From Ligilactobacillus pabuli (GTDB lineage Bacteria > Bacillota > Bacilli > Lactobacillales > Lactobacillaceae): a stretch of 64,000 nt of DNA. The stretch lies in assembly GCF_022836475.1 (NCBI RefSeq), contig NZ_BQXH01000009.1, positions 38,233-102,232 on the forward strand, given 5' to 3'. Made by a program: the position numbers and the translations under genes. Every line of letters starts with the position of its first letter. Position 1 is the stretch's first letter. Below the pieces are notes generated by a model. That model was not told the origin of the DNA. It did no database searches and saw only the letters and a program-made list of their open reading frames with translations. Positions 32,756 to 45,065 of this stretch are shown here, one piece after another.

Positions 32756-33625
32756 ATATATCTGGAAACTAAAGGTCTAACCAAGAACTTTGGTCAACAA
32801 ACTGCAGTTGCTTCACTAGATTTGAAGATTGAAGAAGGTAGTTTTACCGCAATTTTAGGACCGAATGGAGCGGGGAAGTCGACTACGATCGCAATGTTGT
32901 TAGGATTATTACGGCCAAGCAGTGGAACGATCACTTATCAAAACTCAAAACCTAGAATTGGCGTTGTTTTTCAAAATAGTGTTTTAGACGCTGAATTATC
33001 GGTTAAAGAAAACCTGCAAGTGCGGCAGAAAATGACGGGTACCAAAGATCAAGCTGAAATTTTAACGGTGATGAAAAGACTGGGTGTCAGCGAGTTTGCC
33101 AAGAAACGCTATGGTCGTTTATCAGGCGGACAAAGGAGACGCGTTGATATCGCTCGTGCCTTATTGGGACAGCCGGAAATCTTATTTTTAGATGAGCCGA
33201 CAGCCGGACTAGATATTCAGACTAGACAAGCAATTTGGCAAGTCTTAGGCGAGTTGAGACAACAAGACAACTTGACTATTGTTTTGACAACTCATTATTT
33301 AGAGGAAGCAGATCAATCCGAAATGATTTTTATTATTGACCAAGGTCAGTTGATCGCGCATGGTTCAGCGACTTCTTTAAAGCAGCGTTACGCTAAAAAT
33401 CAACTGGTGTTAGAAGGAACGGACTCGGAGACTTTAAAACGATTGATACCGGAAGAACTTGAGCCAGTCGTAATAACAGATCAGCAGCTACTGGTTAATC
33501 CAGTAAGTACCCAGCAAGCTATTCAGTGTTTGTTAGCGGTCCAGTCGGAACTACAACATTTTGAATACCGGGAAGGAACGTTAGATGATGCATTCATTGC
33601 CTTAACGGGAAAGGAGATGCACTAA
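32756..33625 (+). pseudogene. ABC transporter ATPase (DrrA type) without a standard start codon
   Basis: An ATPase of about 289 residues whose frame begins after the TAG at 32729. The ribosome site GGAGG (32744-32748) is followed seven bases later by ATA TAT CTG GAA ACT (32756 on), where relatives would have ATG; no ATG, GTG or TTG lies in frame before 32822, which would cut off 22 residues including the first strand. The rest is intact: Walker A LGPNGAGKST, signature LSGGQRRRVDIA, Walker B ILFLDEPTAG and a DrrA-type tail REGTLDDAFIALTGKE. It may still be translated poorly from ATA or CTG. The partner permease is frameshifted, so the transporter is probably decaying. Confidence 0.65.
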
Positions 33626-33626
33626 A

Positions 33627-34483
33627 ATGCTAACTCTGTGTTACCGTAATTTACTACTATATTTCCGAAATAAATCAGAAGTCTTTTTTCATTATTAGGA
33701 GCATTAATTTCTTTTATTTTATACGTTGCGTTCTTAAAAGATAACATTATGGGAGATAATTTCCCGGGACATACTCAGTTTTTAGACTGCTGGTTAATTA
33801 GTGGAACCCTTGCCATCACAGGCATTACCACCACACTTTCAGTTTTAAGTCAAAAAACAGAGGACTACGAAACTAAAACTTCCCAAGATTTTACGTTAAC
33901 TGGAATCAGCAGCTTTAAGTTGAATGGCGGCTATCTTTTGAGTGCTGCTTTTGTGGGTTTTGTGATGCAAATGATCGTGTTTGCCGTAATGTATCTTTAT
34001 TTTCACTTAGTGGACGATTTACAACTGACGGACTTCAATTTTGGCGCACTGGTCGGAATAATGTTGTTAGGCGCCGGAGTAAATGCAGTTGTTAATGCTG
34101 TTCTCATTCTTTTTGTGCGTAATCGGAGTACTTTAAGTGCTATTTCTACAATTGTTGGGACGGTTTCTGGCTTTTTAGTAGGTGCCTATATTCCGATCGG
34201 AGTCTTGCCTGAAGCGGCGCAATGGGTCGTTAAATTTACACCTGGTGCCTATGTTGCAGCTTTATTTCGTCAGTTATTTTTGAAAAATGACCTGGAAAAG
34301 TTATTTCCCGCTAATGTTCGCCAAGAGTTGGCGGAGCAACTGGGAATTCAACTTAAATGGGGCCGGTTATTGGATTACGGGCAGACTTTGTTAGTAACTA
34401 TAGGGCTGTTCGGCTTGTTTTTAGTGATCTTAGTGACGATCGAAGCGGGATTAAACGCACAACGCCAGCGAGCTAAGGCTTAA
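33627..34483 (+). pseudogene. ABC-2 permease, frameshifted at a T6 run
   Basis: ATG 33627 opens a frame (MLTLCYRNLLLYF, then RNKSEVFFHY) that stops at 33698. Adding one T to the run at 33684-33689 restores the expected SEVFFSLLGALISFILYVAFLKDN and joins the frame that continues to 34483 (in-frame ATG at 33749, residues MGDNFPG). The joined protein has about 285 residues and six hydrophobic segments, as ABC-2 permeases paired with DrrA-type ATPases. The TTTTTTC string is not in the phase needed for standard -1 slippage, so I favour a true frameshift; a sequencing error is the main alternative. Confidence 0.75.
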
Positions 34484-34495
34484 TCTTGTCTGCCA

Positions 34496-36020
<1,525 letters not shown>

Positions 36021-36073
36021 TTGTTAAATCGACCAGAAAATAAATTGGATAAAAGAGAAGTTGAGGACAAAAA

Positions 36074-36580
36074 ATGACTGACAAGAAAGCACAAGATTTA
36101 AAGAGAGCAGAGGAAAATCAAAAAAAGCAGAGTAAGGAGACGATGTCTTTTAACCGCTTTTTGCTATTTAGATATGTTGTGGCATTTTTATTTTTCCTGA
36201 ATATCTATTGGCTGGTCTTATTGATCTTCGTACATCAGTGGACGTTGTTTTTTCCAGTAGTACTGATACTAGCGATTTTACCGGTAATTTGGGAACACTT
36301 TAAAAAATTGCACGATACGTCTAACAAACTGCCGCTTTCGAAAGCTTATTTTTGGTTGCAATTAGTAGTAAATGTCGGCTTATTGGTGATTTGTGCCACA
36401 CCGTTATTTACTAGCTTCTATCCGTTTATGTCAGCTAAAGGAAAAACATTGATCATTGCCTTATTGGCAGTTGGGATTCTGTTGTGTCTGTATATGGAAA
36501 GACGTATTAACCAGATTGAAAATGACCGGGATCGTTACCTGAAGCGAATGCAGGAATACAACGACGCGATCGACCGGTAG
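36074..36580 (+). CDS. Small four-segment membrane protein, unknown
   Basis: 168 residues: a charged N-terminus (KKAQDLKRAEENQKKQSKE), four hydrophobic segments (about 32-52, 55-73, 91-110 and 122-140) and a charged coiled tail (ERRINQIENDRDRYLKRMQEYNDAIDR). I do not recognise a named domain. It shares the transcript of the upstream 6-phospho-beta-glucosidase (53 bp gap, GTTGAGGA site) and ends with a terminator. Its place inside a glucoside operon suggests a role with PTS function or the membrane, for example a scaffold or accessory subunit, but no motif supports this. Confidence 0.7.
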   Translation: MTDKKAQDLKRAEENQKKQSKETMSFNRFLLFRYVVAFLFFLNIYWLVLLIFVHQWTLFFPVVLILAILPVIWEHFKKLHDTSNKLPLSKAYFWLQLVVNVGLLVICATPLFTSFYPFMSAKGKTLIIALLAVGILLCLYMERRINQIENDRDRYLKRMQEYNDAIDR

Positions 36581-36623
36581 CATGATTGGATTTTATCTCT
36601 GACAGTTGTTAGACCCAAATAAA

Positions 36624-36658
36624 AAGGCCTATTAGCGAAAATGCTGATAGGTCTTTTT
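36624..36658 (+). terminator. Terminator after membrane protein gene
   Basis: AAGGCCTATTAGC (36624-36636) pairs with GCTGATAGGTCTT (36643-36655), then TTT. Confidence 0.85.
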
Positions 36659-36726
36659 GAATTACAATTGATTGTTTACTCCGCTAAAAAAGTGTTCAAT
36701 AAGAAAAAATTAATAAAAAATTGAAA

Positions 36727-36787
36727 GGCACTTGTAAAAATGGTACCAACATATTATACTTTAGGTGTAGGAATTAAAGCGCTTTAA
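36727..36787 (+). promoter_or_regulatory. Promoter, GntR-type operator and cre site of PTS IIC operon
   Basis: GGCAC (36727-36731) and GTACC (36743-36747) flank the -35 TTGTAA (36732-36737); the -10 TATACT is at 36755-36760, 17 bp apart. The cre palindrome TTAAAGCGCTTTAA is at 36774-36787. A leader of about 230 bp follows, with a small frame at 36880 (MRSSVIEQQLIF) and no clear riboswitch. Confidence 0.75.
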
Positions 36788-37013
36788 TTTAGGCGGGAGG
36801 AGGACGCAAACTAAGCGCAAAGTAAGAGCTATTATATCATATCTTTAGATCAGCCAGTTCAGTCCTAGATAGTGGTGGACTACATGAGAAGTTCAGTTAT
36901 TGAGCAACAGCTTATTTTTTAGTAGTTAAATGTAACCGCCATCACTGTTCGACATTGAGCTGACTTTTACACTAAACGTCACGAAAGACGACGTTCAAAA
37001 AGGAGAAATAATT

Positions 37014-38369
37014 ATGGGTGAAGATAATAAGTTCATGAAGTTTTTAAACGATAAACTCATGGGACCAATGGGAAAAATTGCTTCAACTCGAATCGTCCGG
37101 GCAATCATGGCCGCAGGTTTAGCAAGTATTCCATTTACGATCGTTGGGTCCATGTTCTTGGTCTTAAATATTTTACCAACTGTTTTTACCAGCTTAACCG
37201 GCTTCTTTAACGCCACATTTGTCAAAATTACCGATTTATATATGATCGCTAATCAAACAACAATGGGAATCTTAGCACTTTACTTCACGATCGTGATCGG
37301 TTATGAATATACCCGGATCATCCGTGATGAAGCTAAAGTTGCCCTTGATCCTGTTAACGGTGCTTTGTTAGCTGTTTTTGCTTTCTTTATGACAATTCCA
37401 GAATTAGTCATTAAGGGCGGTTTGTTTAAATTATTAAACGTTAACAATGATTCAGGAATCGTGCTCAATGGTTGGAGAAACGGTGCTGGTGGTCTTGACC
37501 GCTTAGGAACTGGTGGGATCTTTACTGGGATCATCATGGCCTTGCTAGCAGTTAAGATTTATCAAATCATCGTACAAAAGAATTGGGTCATCAGAATGCC
37601 AGAACAAGTTCCATCAGGTGTTGCGAATGCCTTTACTGCTTTGATTCCAACTTTTGTGATTGCATTTGTAGTCTTATTGATCGACGGTATTTTGATTGCT
37701 ATGCATACTGATATTTACAACGTGATCGCAATGCCATTCGGTTTCGTTACTAACTTAACCAATAGTTGGTTAGGTGTGGTTGTCATCGAACTGTTGATTT
37801 CCTTACTGTGGGTCTTGGGTATCCATGGTGCCAATATTATTGGGGCTTTGATTACACCAATCACTTTGAACAACCTGACTTTGAACGCTCATGGTGCTCA
37901 CATGATCTTTGCTGGTGAATTTAACAACATGTTTGTTATTATTGGTGGTTCTGGTGCAACTTTGGGCTTAGTTTTCTTCATGTCATTCTTTGCCAAATCA
38001 GCACAGTTAAAGACTCTGGGTCGGGTTGCGTTAGCACCAGCCTTCTTTAACATTAACGAACCGATCATCTTCGGTGCACCTGTTGTGTATAATCCATACT
38101 TGTCAATTCCATTTATGTTAGCACCAGTTGTAACTTCATCATTAACATACTGGTCAATCAAACTGGGAATTACTAGTCAAATTATTGCACAGATGCCATG
38201 GCCATCACCTGTTGGTATCGGGGCCTTCCTTGGTACTGGTGGTGACTGGAGATCAGTTATCTTGGCCGTTGTCAACGTGATCGCTGCTGGATTAGTTTAC
38301 TACCCATTTGCACGGATCTACGACAAGAAATTGTTAGCTCAAGAACAAGCTAACCTTGAAGCTAAGTAA
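37014..38369 (+). CDS. PTS lactose/cellobiose-family permease, IIC component
   Basis: Membrane channel subunit of 451 residues (ATG 37014, AAGGAG site). The order of features matches the IIC at 1.7 kb: FMKFLNDKLMGPMGKIASTRIVRAIMAAGLASIPFTIVGS, the central loop GGLDRLGTGGIFTGI and the substrate-site region LAPAFFNINEPIIFGAPVVYNPYLSIPFML. About ten hydrophobic segments. Its promoter is of the same design as that of the IIB-IIA operon 15 kb to the left, so these are the likely partners. After it come a strong terminator, a IIA-Glc remnant and another glucosidase gene. Confidence 0.93.
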   Translation: MGEDNKFMKFLNDKLMGPMGKIASTRIVRAIMAAGLASIPFTIVGSMFLVLNILPTVFTSLTGFFNATFVKITDLYMIANQTTMGILALYFTIVIGYEYTRIIRDEAKVALDPVNGALLAVFAFFMTIPELVIKGGLFKLLNVNNDSGIVLNGWRNGAGGLDRLGTGGIFTGIIMALLAVKIYQIIVQKNWVIRMPEQVPSGVANAFTALIPTFVIAFVVLLIDGILIAMHTDIYNVIAMPFGFVTNLTNSWLGVVVIELLISLLWVLGIHGANIIGALITPITLNNLTLNAHGAHMIFAGEFNNMFVIIGGSGATLGLVFFMSFFAKSAQLKTLGRVALAPAFFNINEPIIFGAPVVYNPYLSIPFMLAPVVTSSLTYWSIKLGITSQIIAQMPWPSPVGIGAFLGTGGDWRSVILAVVNVIAAGLVYYPFARIYDKKLLAQEQANLEAK

Positions 38370-38388
38370 TTCATAATTAAAAAAGATC

Positions 38389-38460
38389 ACAGAAAACTCC
38401 TGATTAGTTCGACGAGGTTTACTTATAAAACCGGGTCGAACTAGCCAGGAGTTTTTGTTT
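38389..38460 (+). terminator. Strong terminator after PTS IIC
   Basis: AAACTCCTG...TTAGTTCGAC pairs with GTCGAACTAG...CAGGAGTTT, followed by TTGTTTG. It ends near 38457. Confidence 0.85.
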
Positions 38461-38465
38461 GTTGA

Positions 38466-40246
<1,781 letters not shown>

Positions 40247-40263
40247 AAAAATAATGATCAAAG

Positions 40264-40307
40264 AACAGTTCTTATTCCTTGAATTAAAGGGGTTGGGACT
40301 GTTTTTT
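40264..40307 (+). terminator. Terminator after glucosidase gene
   Basis: AACAGTTC (40264-40271) pairs with GGACTGTT (40296-40303), then TTTTG; inner stem TTCCTT/AAGGGG. Confidence 0.75.
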
Positions 40308-40346
40308 GTGTTGAGGGAAAACTAGGAAAATGTTTTAGTGGATCTA

Positions 40347-40426
40347 AAAAGTCGCTACGTAAGTGGACTCTAATGAGCCTGCTTGTGTAGCGACTAAAAA
40401 TGAAAAAAGGCAGCTAGCAGCTGTAA
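40347..40426 (-). terminator. Two minus-strand terminator stems after GlsB-like gene
   Basis: First CAGCT-GCT-AGCTG with TTTTTT (40404-40422), then AGTCGCTAC/GTAGCGACT (40350-40398) with TTTTTAG on the minus strand. Confidence 0.7.
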
Positions 40427-40460
40427 TTAATATCAGGGGCATAATTTGATTTCAGTTAAC

Positions 40461-40706
40461 TCAGTCCATTTTATTAACAAAGAAGGCGACGATCCAGACA
40501 ATGATCACTGCCCCAATGATGGAAGGAATTAGTGCCATTCCAGCGACTTGAGGTCCGAAATCGCCTAATAAGGCTTCTCCTAGTGAAGAACCAACCAGAC
40601 CAGCGACGATGTTAGCGGCGCACCCCATTGACTTCCCATGGCTGGTAATTGACCCAGCAATCGCACCGATGATGGCGCCAACGATTAAAACCCAAATCCA
40701 ATGCAT
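40461..40706 (-). CDS. GlsB/YeaQ/YmgE-family small membrane protein
   Basis: 81-residue membrane protein with three hydrophobic, glycine-rich segments: WIWVLIVGAIIGAIAGSIT, GCAANIVAGLVGSSLGEALLGDFGP and MALIPSIIGAVIIVWIVAFFV. The 'GxxxGxxxGxI-NI-xGxxGxxxG' pattern matches the GlsB/YeaQ/YmgE (transglycosylase-associated) family, general-stress membrane proteins of unknown mechanism. ATG 40706 follows GAGAGGAG. It stands alone, next to an osmoprotectant importer read the other way, which fits a shared stress theme. Confidence 0.85.
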   Translation of the reverse strand: MHWIWVLIVGAIIGAIAGSITSHGKSMGCAANIVAGLVGSSLGEALLGDFGPQVAGMALIPSIIGAVIIVWIVAFFVNKMD

Positions 40707-41029
40707 ATGTTTGACTCCTCTCAGCTATGATGAATAATTCATCAGTTAATGTAGCTTTAGTATACGAAATTTTGAATGATTAGCAAAATAAAAAGTCTGC
40801 ATTTTGGTGAATTTCAGCAAGAAAGTTGGGCAAAACCTATGTATTTAAAAAATTAAATTTAGTCTAAAAAGATATTTTGGTTTGCCGAAAAAACCATTAG
40901 CAACATTATCCCAGTAAAGTTGATAATGACGGTCTTTATAAGCACTTTTAACTTGCAAATTTTGGCGTAATCATAACTAAAAATTTTAGTAATAATAATT
41001 TTTTTCAGACGGTTTTTAGTGCCTTAAAT
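40707..41029. other. Intergenic region without gene
   Basis: AT-rich. I see no gene and no riboswitch I can name. TTTGGTTTGCCGAAAAAACCA (around 40876-40896) is a short inverted repeat. Confidence 0.4.
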
Positions 41030-41059
41030 TTGACTTATGGGGTAAAAGTTTGAAATAAT
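41030..41059 (+). promoter_or_regulatory. Promoter of opuA operon
   Basis: TTGACT (41030-41035), 18 bp, AATAAT (41054-41059). The 300 bp upstream is AT-rich with no clear operator. Confidence 0.55.
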
Positions 41060-41097
41060 GGTTAGGTATCGTTTAAAAAAGGGAGGAGTAAAACAGA

Positions 41098-42291
41098 ATG
41101 ACAGAAAAAGTTAAGGTAACAAATTTAACTAAAATATTCGGTAAACAAATTCCTCAAGCAAAAAAATTATTGAGTGAGGGCAAAGATAAAAAAGAGATCC
41201 TCGCTCAAACTGGTTGTACAGTTGGGGTCAACCAAGCGAATTTTACTATCAATGAAGGCGAATTATTTGTGATCATGGGACTTTCCGGTAGTGGTAAGTC
41301 AACTATTATTCGCATGATCAACCGCTTGATCAATTCAACTGACGGTGACGTCGAAATTGATGGTCAAAAAGTAATGCAGTTATCAAAAGAAGAACTGCGG
41401 AAGTTGCGTCAAGACAAAATTGGGATGGTTTTCCAGAACTTTGCCTTGTTCCCGCACTTGACAGTTTTACAAAACGCTGAATATGGGCTAGCACTGAAAA
41501 AAGTGGATTCATCAACCCAGGAAAAGAAGGCCAAAGAAGCCTTAGATCTTGTGGGATTGAATGGCTATGACCAGCAGTATCCTGACCAATTATCTGGTGG
41601 GATGCAGCAACGGGTCGGTTTAGCCCGGGCACTTGCGAATGATGCCGAAATTTTACTGATGGATGAAGCTTTCTCAGCTTTGGATCCATTGTACCGGAAG
41701 GAAATGCAGGACTTGTTACTGCAGATCCAAGAAAAAATGCATAAGACCATTATCTTTATTGGCCATGACTTGAACGAAGCCTTAAAATTGGGCGACCGGA
41801 TCTTAATTATGCGTGATGGTAATATTGAACAAATTGGTGAACCAGAAGAAATTCTGACTCATCCAGCTAATGATTACGTCGAACGCTTTATCGAAGGCGT
41901 TGACCGGACTCGTGTTTTGACTGCCAGCAGCGTGATGACTAAAGCCCACGTGATCAATATTGCAAAAGCTGGTCCACGGGTGGCTTTGCGTCGGATGCGC
42001 GACAATGATATTTCATCGATTTATGTCGTTGATAACGAGAACAAGTTTGTCGGCTTCGCGGATGCGCATGACGTGTCAGACTTGATCAAGCAAGGCAGCA
42101 AAGACTTGCGTTCAGTGCTTAAAACTGATGTGCCTAAGACACTCGCTGACACGCCGATCAATGATTTGATCAATGACATTTCGAAGACTCCGATCCCATA
42201 CATCGTGGTCGATGAAGAAGATCATTTACAAGGCATTATCTTGCGTGGGGCTGTCTTAGCCGCTATTTCTGGGGAAGAGGTGAACGCTTAA
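41098..42291 (+). CDS. opuAA: Glycine betaine/proline ABC transporter ATPase with CBS domains
   Basis: ATPase of an osmoprotectant importer, 397 residues. Walker A is MGLSGSGKST near residue 60, Q-loop MVFQNFALFPH, signature LSGGMQQRVGLARAL, Walker B ILLMDEAFSALD and switch His in IGHDLNEA. The insertion before Walker A (QIPQAKKLLSEGKDKKEILAQTGCTVG) is typical of OpuAA/ProV. The last 125 residues are two CBS domains (SVMTKAHVINIAKAGP and VPKTLADTPINDLINDI), which in this family sense ionic strength or cyclic di-AMP. First gene of a three-gene operon; the permease start overlaps the stop by 1 bp. Confidence 0.92.
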   Translation: MTEKVKVTNLTKIFGKQIPQAKKLLSEGKDKKEILAQTGCTVGVNQANFTINEGELFVIMGLSGSGKSTIIRMINRLINSTDGDVEIDGQKVMQLSKEELRKLRQDKIGMVFQNFALFPHLTVLQNAEYGLALKKVDSSTQEKKAKEALDLVGLNGYDQQYPDQLSGGMQQRVGLARALANDAEILLMDEAFSALDPLYRKEMQDLLLQIQEKMHKTIIFIGHDLNEALKLGDRILIMRDGNIEQIGEPEEILTHPANDYVERFIEGVDRTRVLTASSVMTKAHVINIAKAGPRVALRRMRDNDISSIYVVDNENKFVGFADAHDVSDLIKQGSKDLRSVLKTDVPKTLADTPINDLINDISKTPIPYIVVDEEDHLQGIILRGAVLAAISGEEVNA

Positions 42292-43133
42292 TGGGTAGTA
42301 TCGGAGCATTACCATTGGCTGACTGGGTCAACTCAGGTGTTGATTGGTTAAGTCAATTTACTGGTTTTTTCAATAGTATTACGGCCTTCTTTCAGGCGAT
42401 CATTGATGCCATTCAATGGGTCTTTGACCTGCTGCCAGAATGGCTGTTCATCATTGTGATCCTAGCTTTTACTTACTGGATCAAACGTGATCAAAAGAAA
42501 CTCGGCTTCATGATTTTTGAAGCTTTAGGATTATTGTTAATTTGGAACTTAGGTTTCTGGCGTGATATGACGCAAACGTTGACCTTGGTTCTTTCATCAA
42601 GTTTAATTGCGATCGTGATCGGGATCCCACTCGGGATTTGGATGGCGAAAAGCAGCAAGGCTGAAGTTGTGATCAAACCGATCTTGGACTTCATGCAGAC
42701 GCTGCCAGCCTTCGTCTACCTGATCCCAGCCGTTGCCTTCTTTGGCATCGGGATGGTTCCCGGGGTCTTGGCATCCGTGATCTTCGCGATGCCGCCAACA
42801 GTGCGGATGACCAATTTGGGGATCCGTCAGGTCCCAGAAGACTTGATCGAAGCTGCTGATTCATTTGGTTCGACGTCCTGGCAAAAGCTGATCGGTTTAC
42901 AGTTGCCAATGGCTAAAAACACCATCATGTCTGGGGTCAACCAGACGATGATGTTAGGCTTGTCCATGGTCGTGATCGCTTCAATGATCGGTGCTTTAGG
43001 TTTAGGGACACAGGTCTACTTTGCGGTTGGACGTAATGATGCCGGGGCAGGTTTCGCTGCCGGGATTGCCGTGGTGATCGTCGCCATTATTTTGGACCGG
43101 ATCACACAATCGTTTAATAAGACATCGCACTAA
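42291..43133 (+). CDS. opuAB: Glycine betaine/proline ABC transporter permease
   Basis: Membrane subunit of the importer, 280 residues and about seven hydrophobic segments. The N-terminus (LPLADWVNSGVDWLSQFTGFF) is the amphipathic OpuAB/ProW start. The EAA loop that docks on the ATPase is seen in DLIEAADSFGSTSWQKLIGLQLPMAKNTIM. LDFMQTLPAFVYLIPAVAFFGIGMVPG is a conserved pore helix of the family. It starts with ATG overlapping the TAA of opuAA, giving coupled translation, and the binding protein gene follows after 14 bp. Confidence 0.92.
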   Translation: MGSIGALPLADWVNSGVDWLSQFTGFFNSITAFFQAIIDAIQWVFDLLPEWLFIIVILAFTYWIKRDQKKLGFMIFEALGLLLIWNLGFWRDMTQTLTLVLSSSLIAIVIGIPLGIWMAKSSKAEVVIKPILDFMQTLPAFVYLIPAVAFFGIGMVPGVLASVIFAMPPTVRMTNLGIRQVPEDLIEAADSFGSTSWQKLIGLQLPMAKNTIMSGVNQTMMLGLSMVVIASMIGALGLGTQVYFAVGRNDAGAGFAAGIAVVIVAIILDRITQSFNKTSH

Positions 43134-43147
43134 AAGGGGGAAATCAT

Positions 43148-44059
43148 TTGAAACGCAAGCTTACTGGATTATTGAGCAGCATTGCTGTTTTAGGATTGAC
43201 CCTGATCTTGACTGCCTGTGGTTCCAAGCCAGCTGCTTATCAAACAGACCAAAAGCTAGGTCCGCAATTGAATTATACGATTACTGGGATCGATGCTTCT
43301 GCTGGTGAAATGGATAATGCCACGCAAGCCTTGGATAAGTATGGCTTGAAGAAGGCGAACTGGCAGTTAATGCCAAGTTCAACGGCAGCAATGGTCAGCA
43401 CCTTGGACAAGGCTGTGAAGTACAAACAACCAATCGTTGTGACGGCTTATCAACCTCATTGGATGTTTTCCAAATATCCGTTAAAATGGTTGAAGGACCC
43501 GAAGAATGTCTTTGGTAAAGGCGAACACGAATCGACTGTGGTTAGAAAAGGATTTAAGCAGGATAATCCTGGAGCCTATCAACTACTGAAAAACTTTTCG
43601 TGGGACTTACAAAAAGATGCTGAACCCGTCATGATGGCAATTAATCAGGGTGAAGACCCAACGGCAGAGGCGCAGAAGTATTTAAAAGAGCACCCACAGA
43701 AGGTCAAAGAAGTCTTAAAGAACGTTCCCGACGGTAAGGGCAAGAAATTGAAGCTCGTTTATATGCCATATGACTATGAAATTGCTGCTTCGAATGTTGT
43801 GAGTCAGTTATTGAAGAAGAAAAACTATGACGTGACTTTGCAACAACTAGACGTTGAAGTAATGTGGCAAGCCATTGCTTCTGATAAGGCAGACGCCACG
43901 GTGACAGCGGAATTACCGTCAACTCACCGAGCATTTGCTAAAAAATATCAGGGACAATATGAAATTATTCGGACTAATTTAAAAGGAGCCCGGATCGGTT
44001 TGGCCGTTCCTAAATATATGACAGATATCAACTCGATTGAAGATTTGAAAAATCACTAA
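43148..44059 (+). CDS. opuAC: Glycine betaine-binding lipoprotein
   Basis: Extracellular substrate-binding protein anchored by lipid, 303 residues, starting at TTG 43148 behind GGGGGAAA. The signal peptide ends in LILTAC with the modified Cys near residue 24. Family marks of the OpuAC/ProX class II fold: NYTITGIDASAGEM near 40, and TAYQPHWMFSKYPLKWLKDPK near 110, which holds Trp and His of the aromatic betaine cage. The last half has EVMWQAIASDKADATVTAELP and the closing MTDINSIEDLKN. Separate binding protein, not fused to the permease as in BusAB. Confidence 0.9.
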   Translation: MKRKLTGLLSSIAVLGLTLILTACGSKPAAYQTDQKLGPQLNYTITGIDASAGEMDNATQALDKYGLKKANWQLMPSSTAAMVSTLDKAVKYKQPIVVTAYQPHWMFSKYPLKWLKDPKNVFGKGEHESTVVRKGFKQDNPGAYQLLKNFSWDLQKDAEPVMMAINQGEDPTAEAQKYLKEHPQKVKEVLKNVPDGKGKKLKLVYMPYDYEIAASNVVSQLLKKKNYDVTLQQLDVEVMWQAIASDKADATVTAELPSTHRAFAKKYQGQYEIIRTNLKGARIGLAVPKYMTDINSIEDLKNH

Positions 44060-44072
44060 ATAAAGTTGCATT

Positions 44073-44104
44073 AAAGCTATCGTCCACTGGATGGTAGCTT
44101 TTTT
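44073..44104 (+). terminator. Terminator after opuA operon
   Basis: AAAGCTATC (44073-44081) pairs with GGTAGCTTT, followed by further T. Confidence 0.85.
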
Positions 44105-44188
44105 GGCTATTTGGATTAAATTATTGTAAAGTAGAAGCTAGTGGGATAAAAATTGTGCACGCTTTTATTAGTGAAGGGGGCTGGTTGA

Positions 44189-44641
44189 ATGTTGTTTGAT
44201 CAAAAAATTATTATCTTGGATGAAGAGTTGCCAAGTGCAACCCTAGCTTTAACTCGTTTAGCTGATAGTTTGCAAGCAGCAGGCCAGGTCAACGACCAAT
44301 TTAAAGCAGCGTTACTGACCCGTGAACGTCAATTTCCGACGGGCTTACAAACTAAGACGTTAGGAGTTGCGCTCCCGCATGCGGCGCCTGAGTTCGTCGA
44401 GCACGAGCAACTGGGACTATTGCGGTTAAAACGACCAGTGATTTTTCGCCAAATGGGTGATAACGCTGAAGTTGCGGTCCAATTAGTCTTCATATTAGCT
44501 TTAAAAGAACCACAACAACAGCTAGCGATGTTGCAAGCTCTAATGCAGTTTTTTCAAAATGAAGCCGCAGTCCAAAAATTAATGACATTGACAGATCAAA
44601 ACGACATCATCACTTTGCTAGCGAGCTTAGGTATCAAGTAG
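44189..44641 (+). CDS. PTS IIA component, fructose/mannitol/galactitol (GatA) type
   Basis: Cytosolic phosphocarrier of 150 residues with the PTS_EIIA_2 fold. The active histidine is His64 in LGVALPHAAPEFV. The N-terminal helices (ALTRLADSLQAAGQV) and the ending (QNDIITLLASLGIK) are complete. The start ATG 44189 follows GGGGG. The IIB gene is 42 bp downstream; no matching IIC follows, only a terminator and a broken gene, so the pair is an orphan. Partner channel and sugar are unknown; in relatives, a galactitol or pentitol. Confidence 0.88.
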   Translation: MLFDQKIIILDEELPSATLALTRLADSLQAAGQVNDQFKAALLTRERQFPTGLQTKTLGVALPHAAPEFVEHEQLGLLRLKRPVIFRQMGDNAEVAVQLVFILALKEPQQQLAMLQALMQFFQNEAAVQKLMTLTDQNDIITLLASLGIK

Positions 44642-44683
44642 GGATTTTTAGGCAACAGGAATTTAAGGGGGAGAAATTTTAAA

Positions 44684-44974
44684 ATGAAAACAGTAATGGT
44701 AGTATGTGGTAGTGGGGTAGCGACCTCAACTTTAGTGACAGCTAAGATCAGGGAATTTTTAACTAGTCAAGGGATCAGTGACCAAGTGAAGTTGTTACAA
44801 GGCAATATTGCTGAGCATTTAAATGATGTGGCAGCTTATGATGCTTTTGTGAGCACCACAGTTGTACCAGAAGAACTTAAAGACCAAGTTATCAGTGGAA
44901 TTCCGCTTTTAATTGGAATGGCCGAAGAAGAGGTTTATCAGGCGATTTTACGCAAACTCGCACTGAGTGAATAA
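44684..44974 (+). CDS. PTS IIB component, galactitol type
   Basis: Cytosolic phosphocarrier of 96 residues, GatB type. The phosphorylated cysteine is Cys8 in VVCGSGVATSTLV, a P-loop like low-molecular-weight phosphatases. Downstream strands VKLLQGNIAEHL and VSTTVVPEEL fit the fold, and AEEEVYQAILRKL ends it. ATG 44684 has GGGGGAG upstream. It forms an operon with the IIA gene but lacks a IIC, as noted there. A terminator closes the operon at 45016-45065. Confidence 0.88.
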   Translation: MKTVMVVCGSGVATSTLVTAKIREFLTSQGISDQVKLLQGNIAEHLNDVAAYDAFVSTTVVPEELKDQVISGIPLLIGMAEEEVYQAILRKLALSE

Positions 44975-45015
44975 TGGCGTAGTTTTATCAACTCAACATG
45001 GGTAGAAATATTAAA

Positions 45016-45065
45016 AGAAGTTATGTCCGTTAGGTGAAAGCCTATCAGGCATAACTTCTTTTTTA
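45016..45065. terminator. Terminator between IIB gene and membrane-protein pseudogene
   Basis: AGAAGTTATG (45016-45025) pairs with CATAACTTCT (45050-45059), with an inner stem GTTAGG/CCTATC, then TTTTTT. A run on the other side makes it usable from both directions. Confidence 0.85.

Noticed and set aside
33684..33690. Programmed -1 frameshift at TTTTTTC in the ABC-2 permease
   Set aside because: The heptamer is out of phase with the zero frame (codons TTT TTT CAT), so the standard two-codon slip would mismatch. A real deletion or a sequencing error is more likely.
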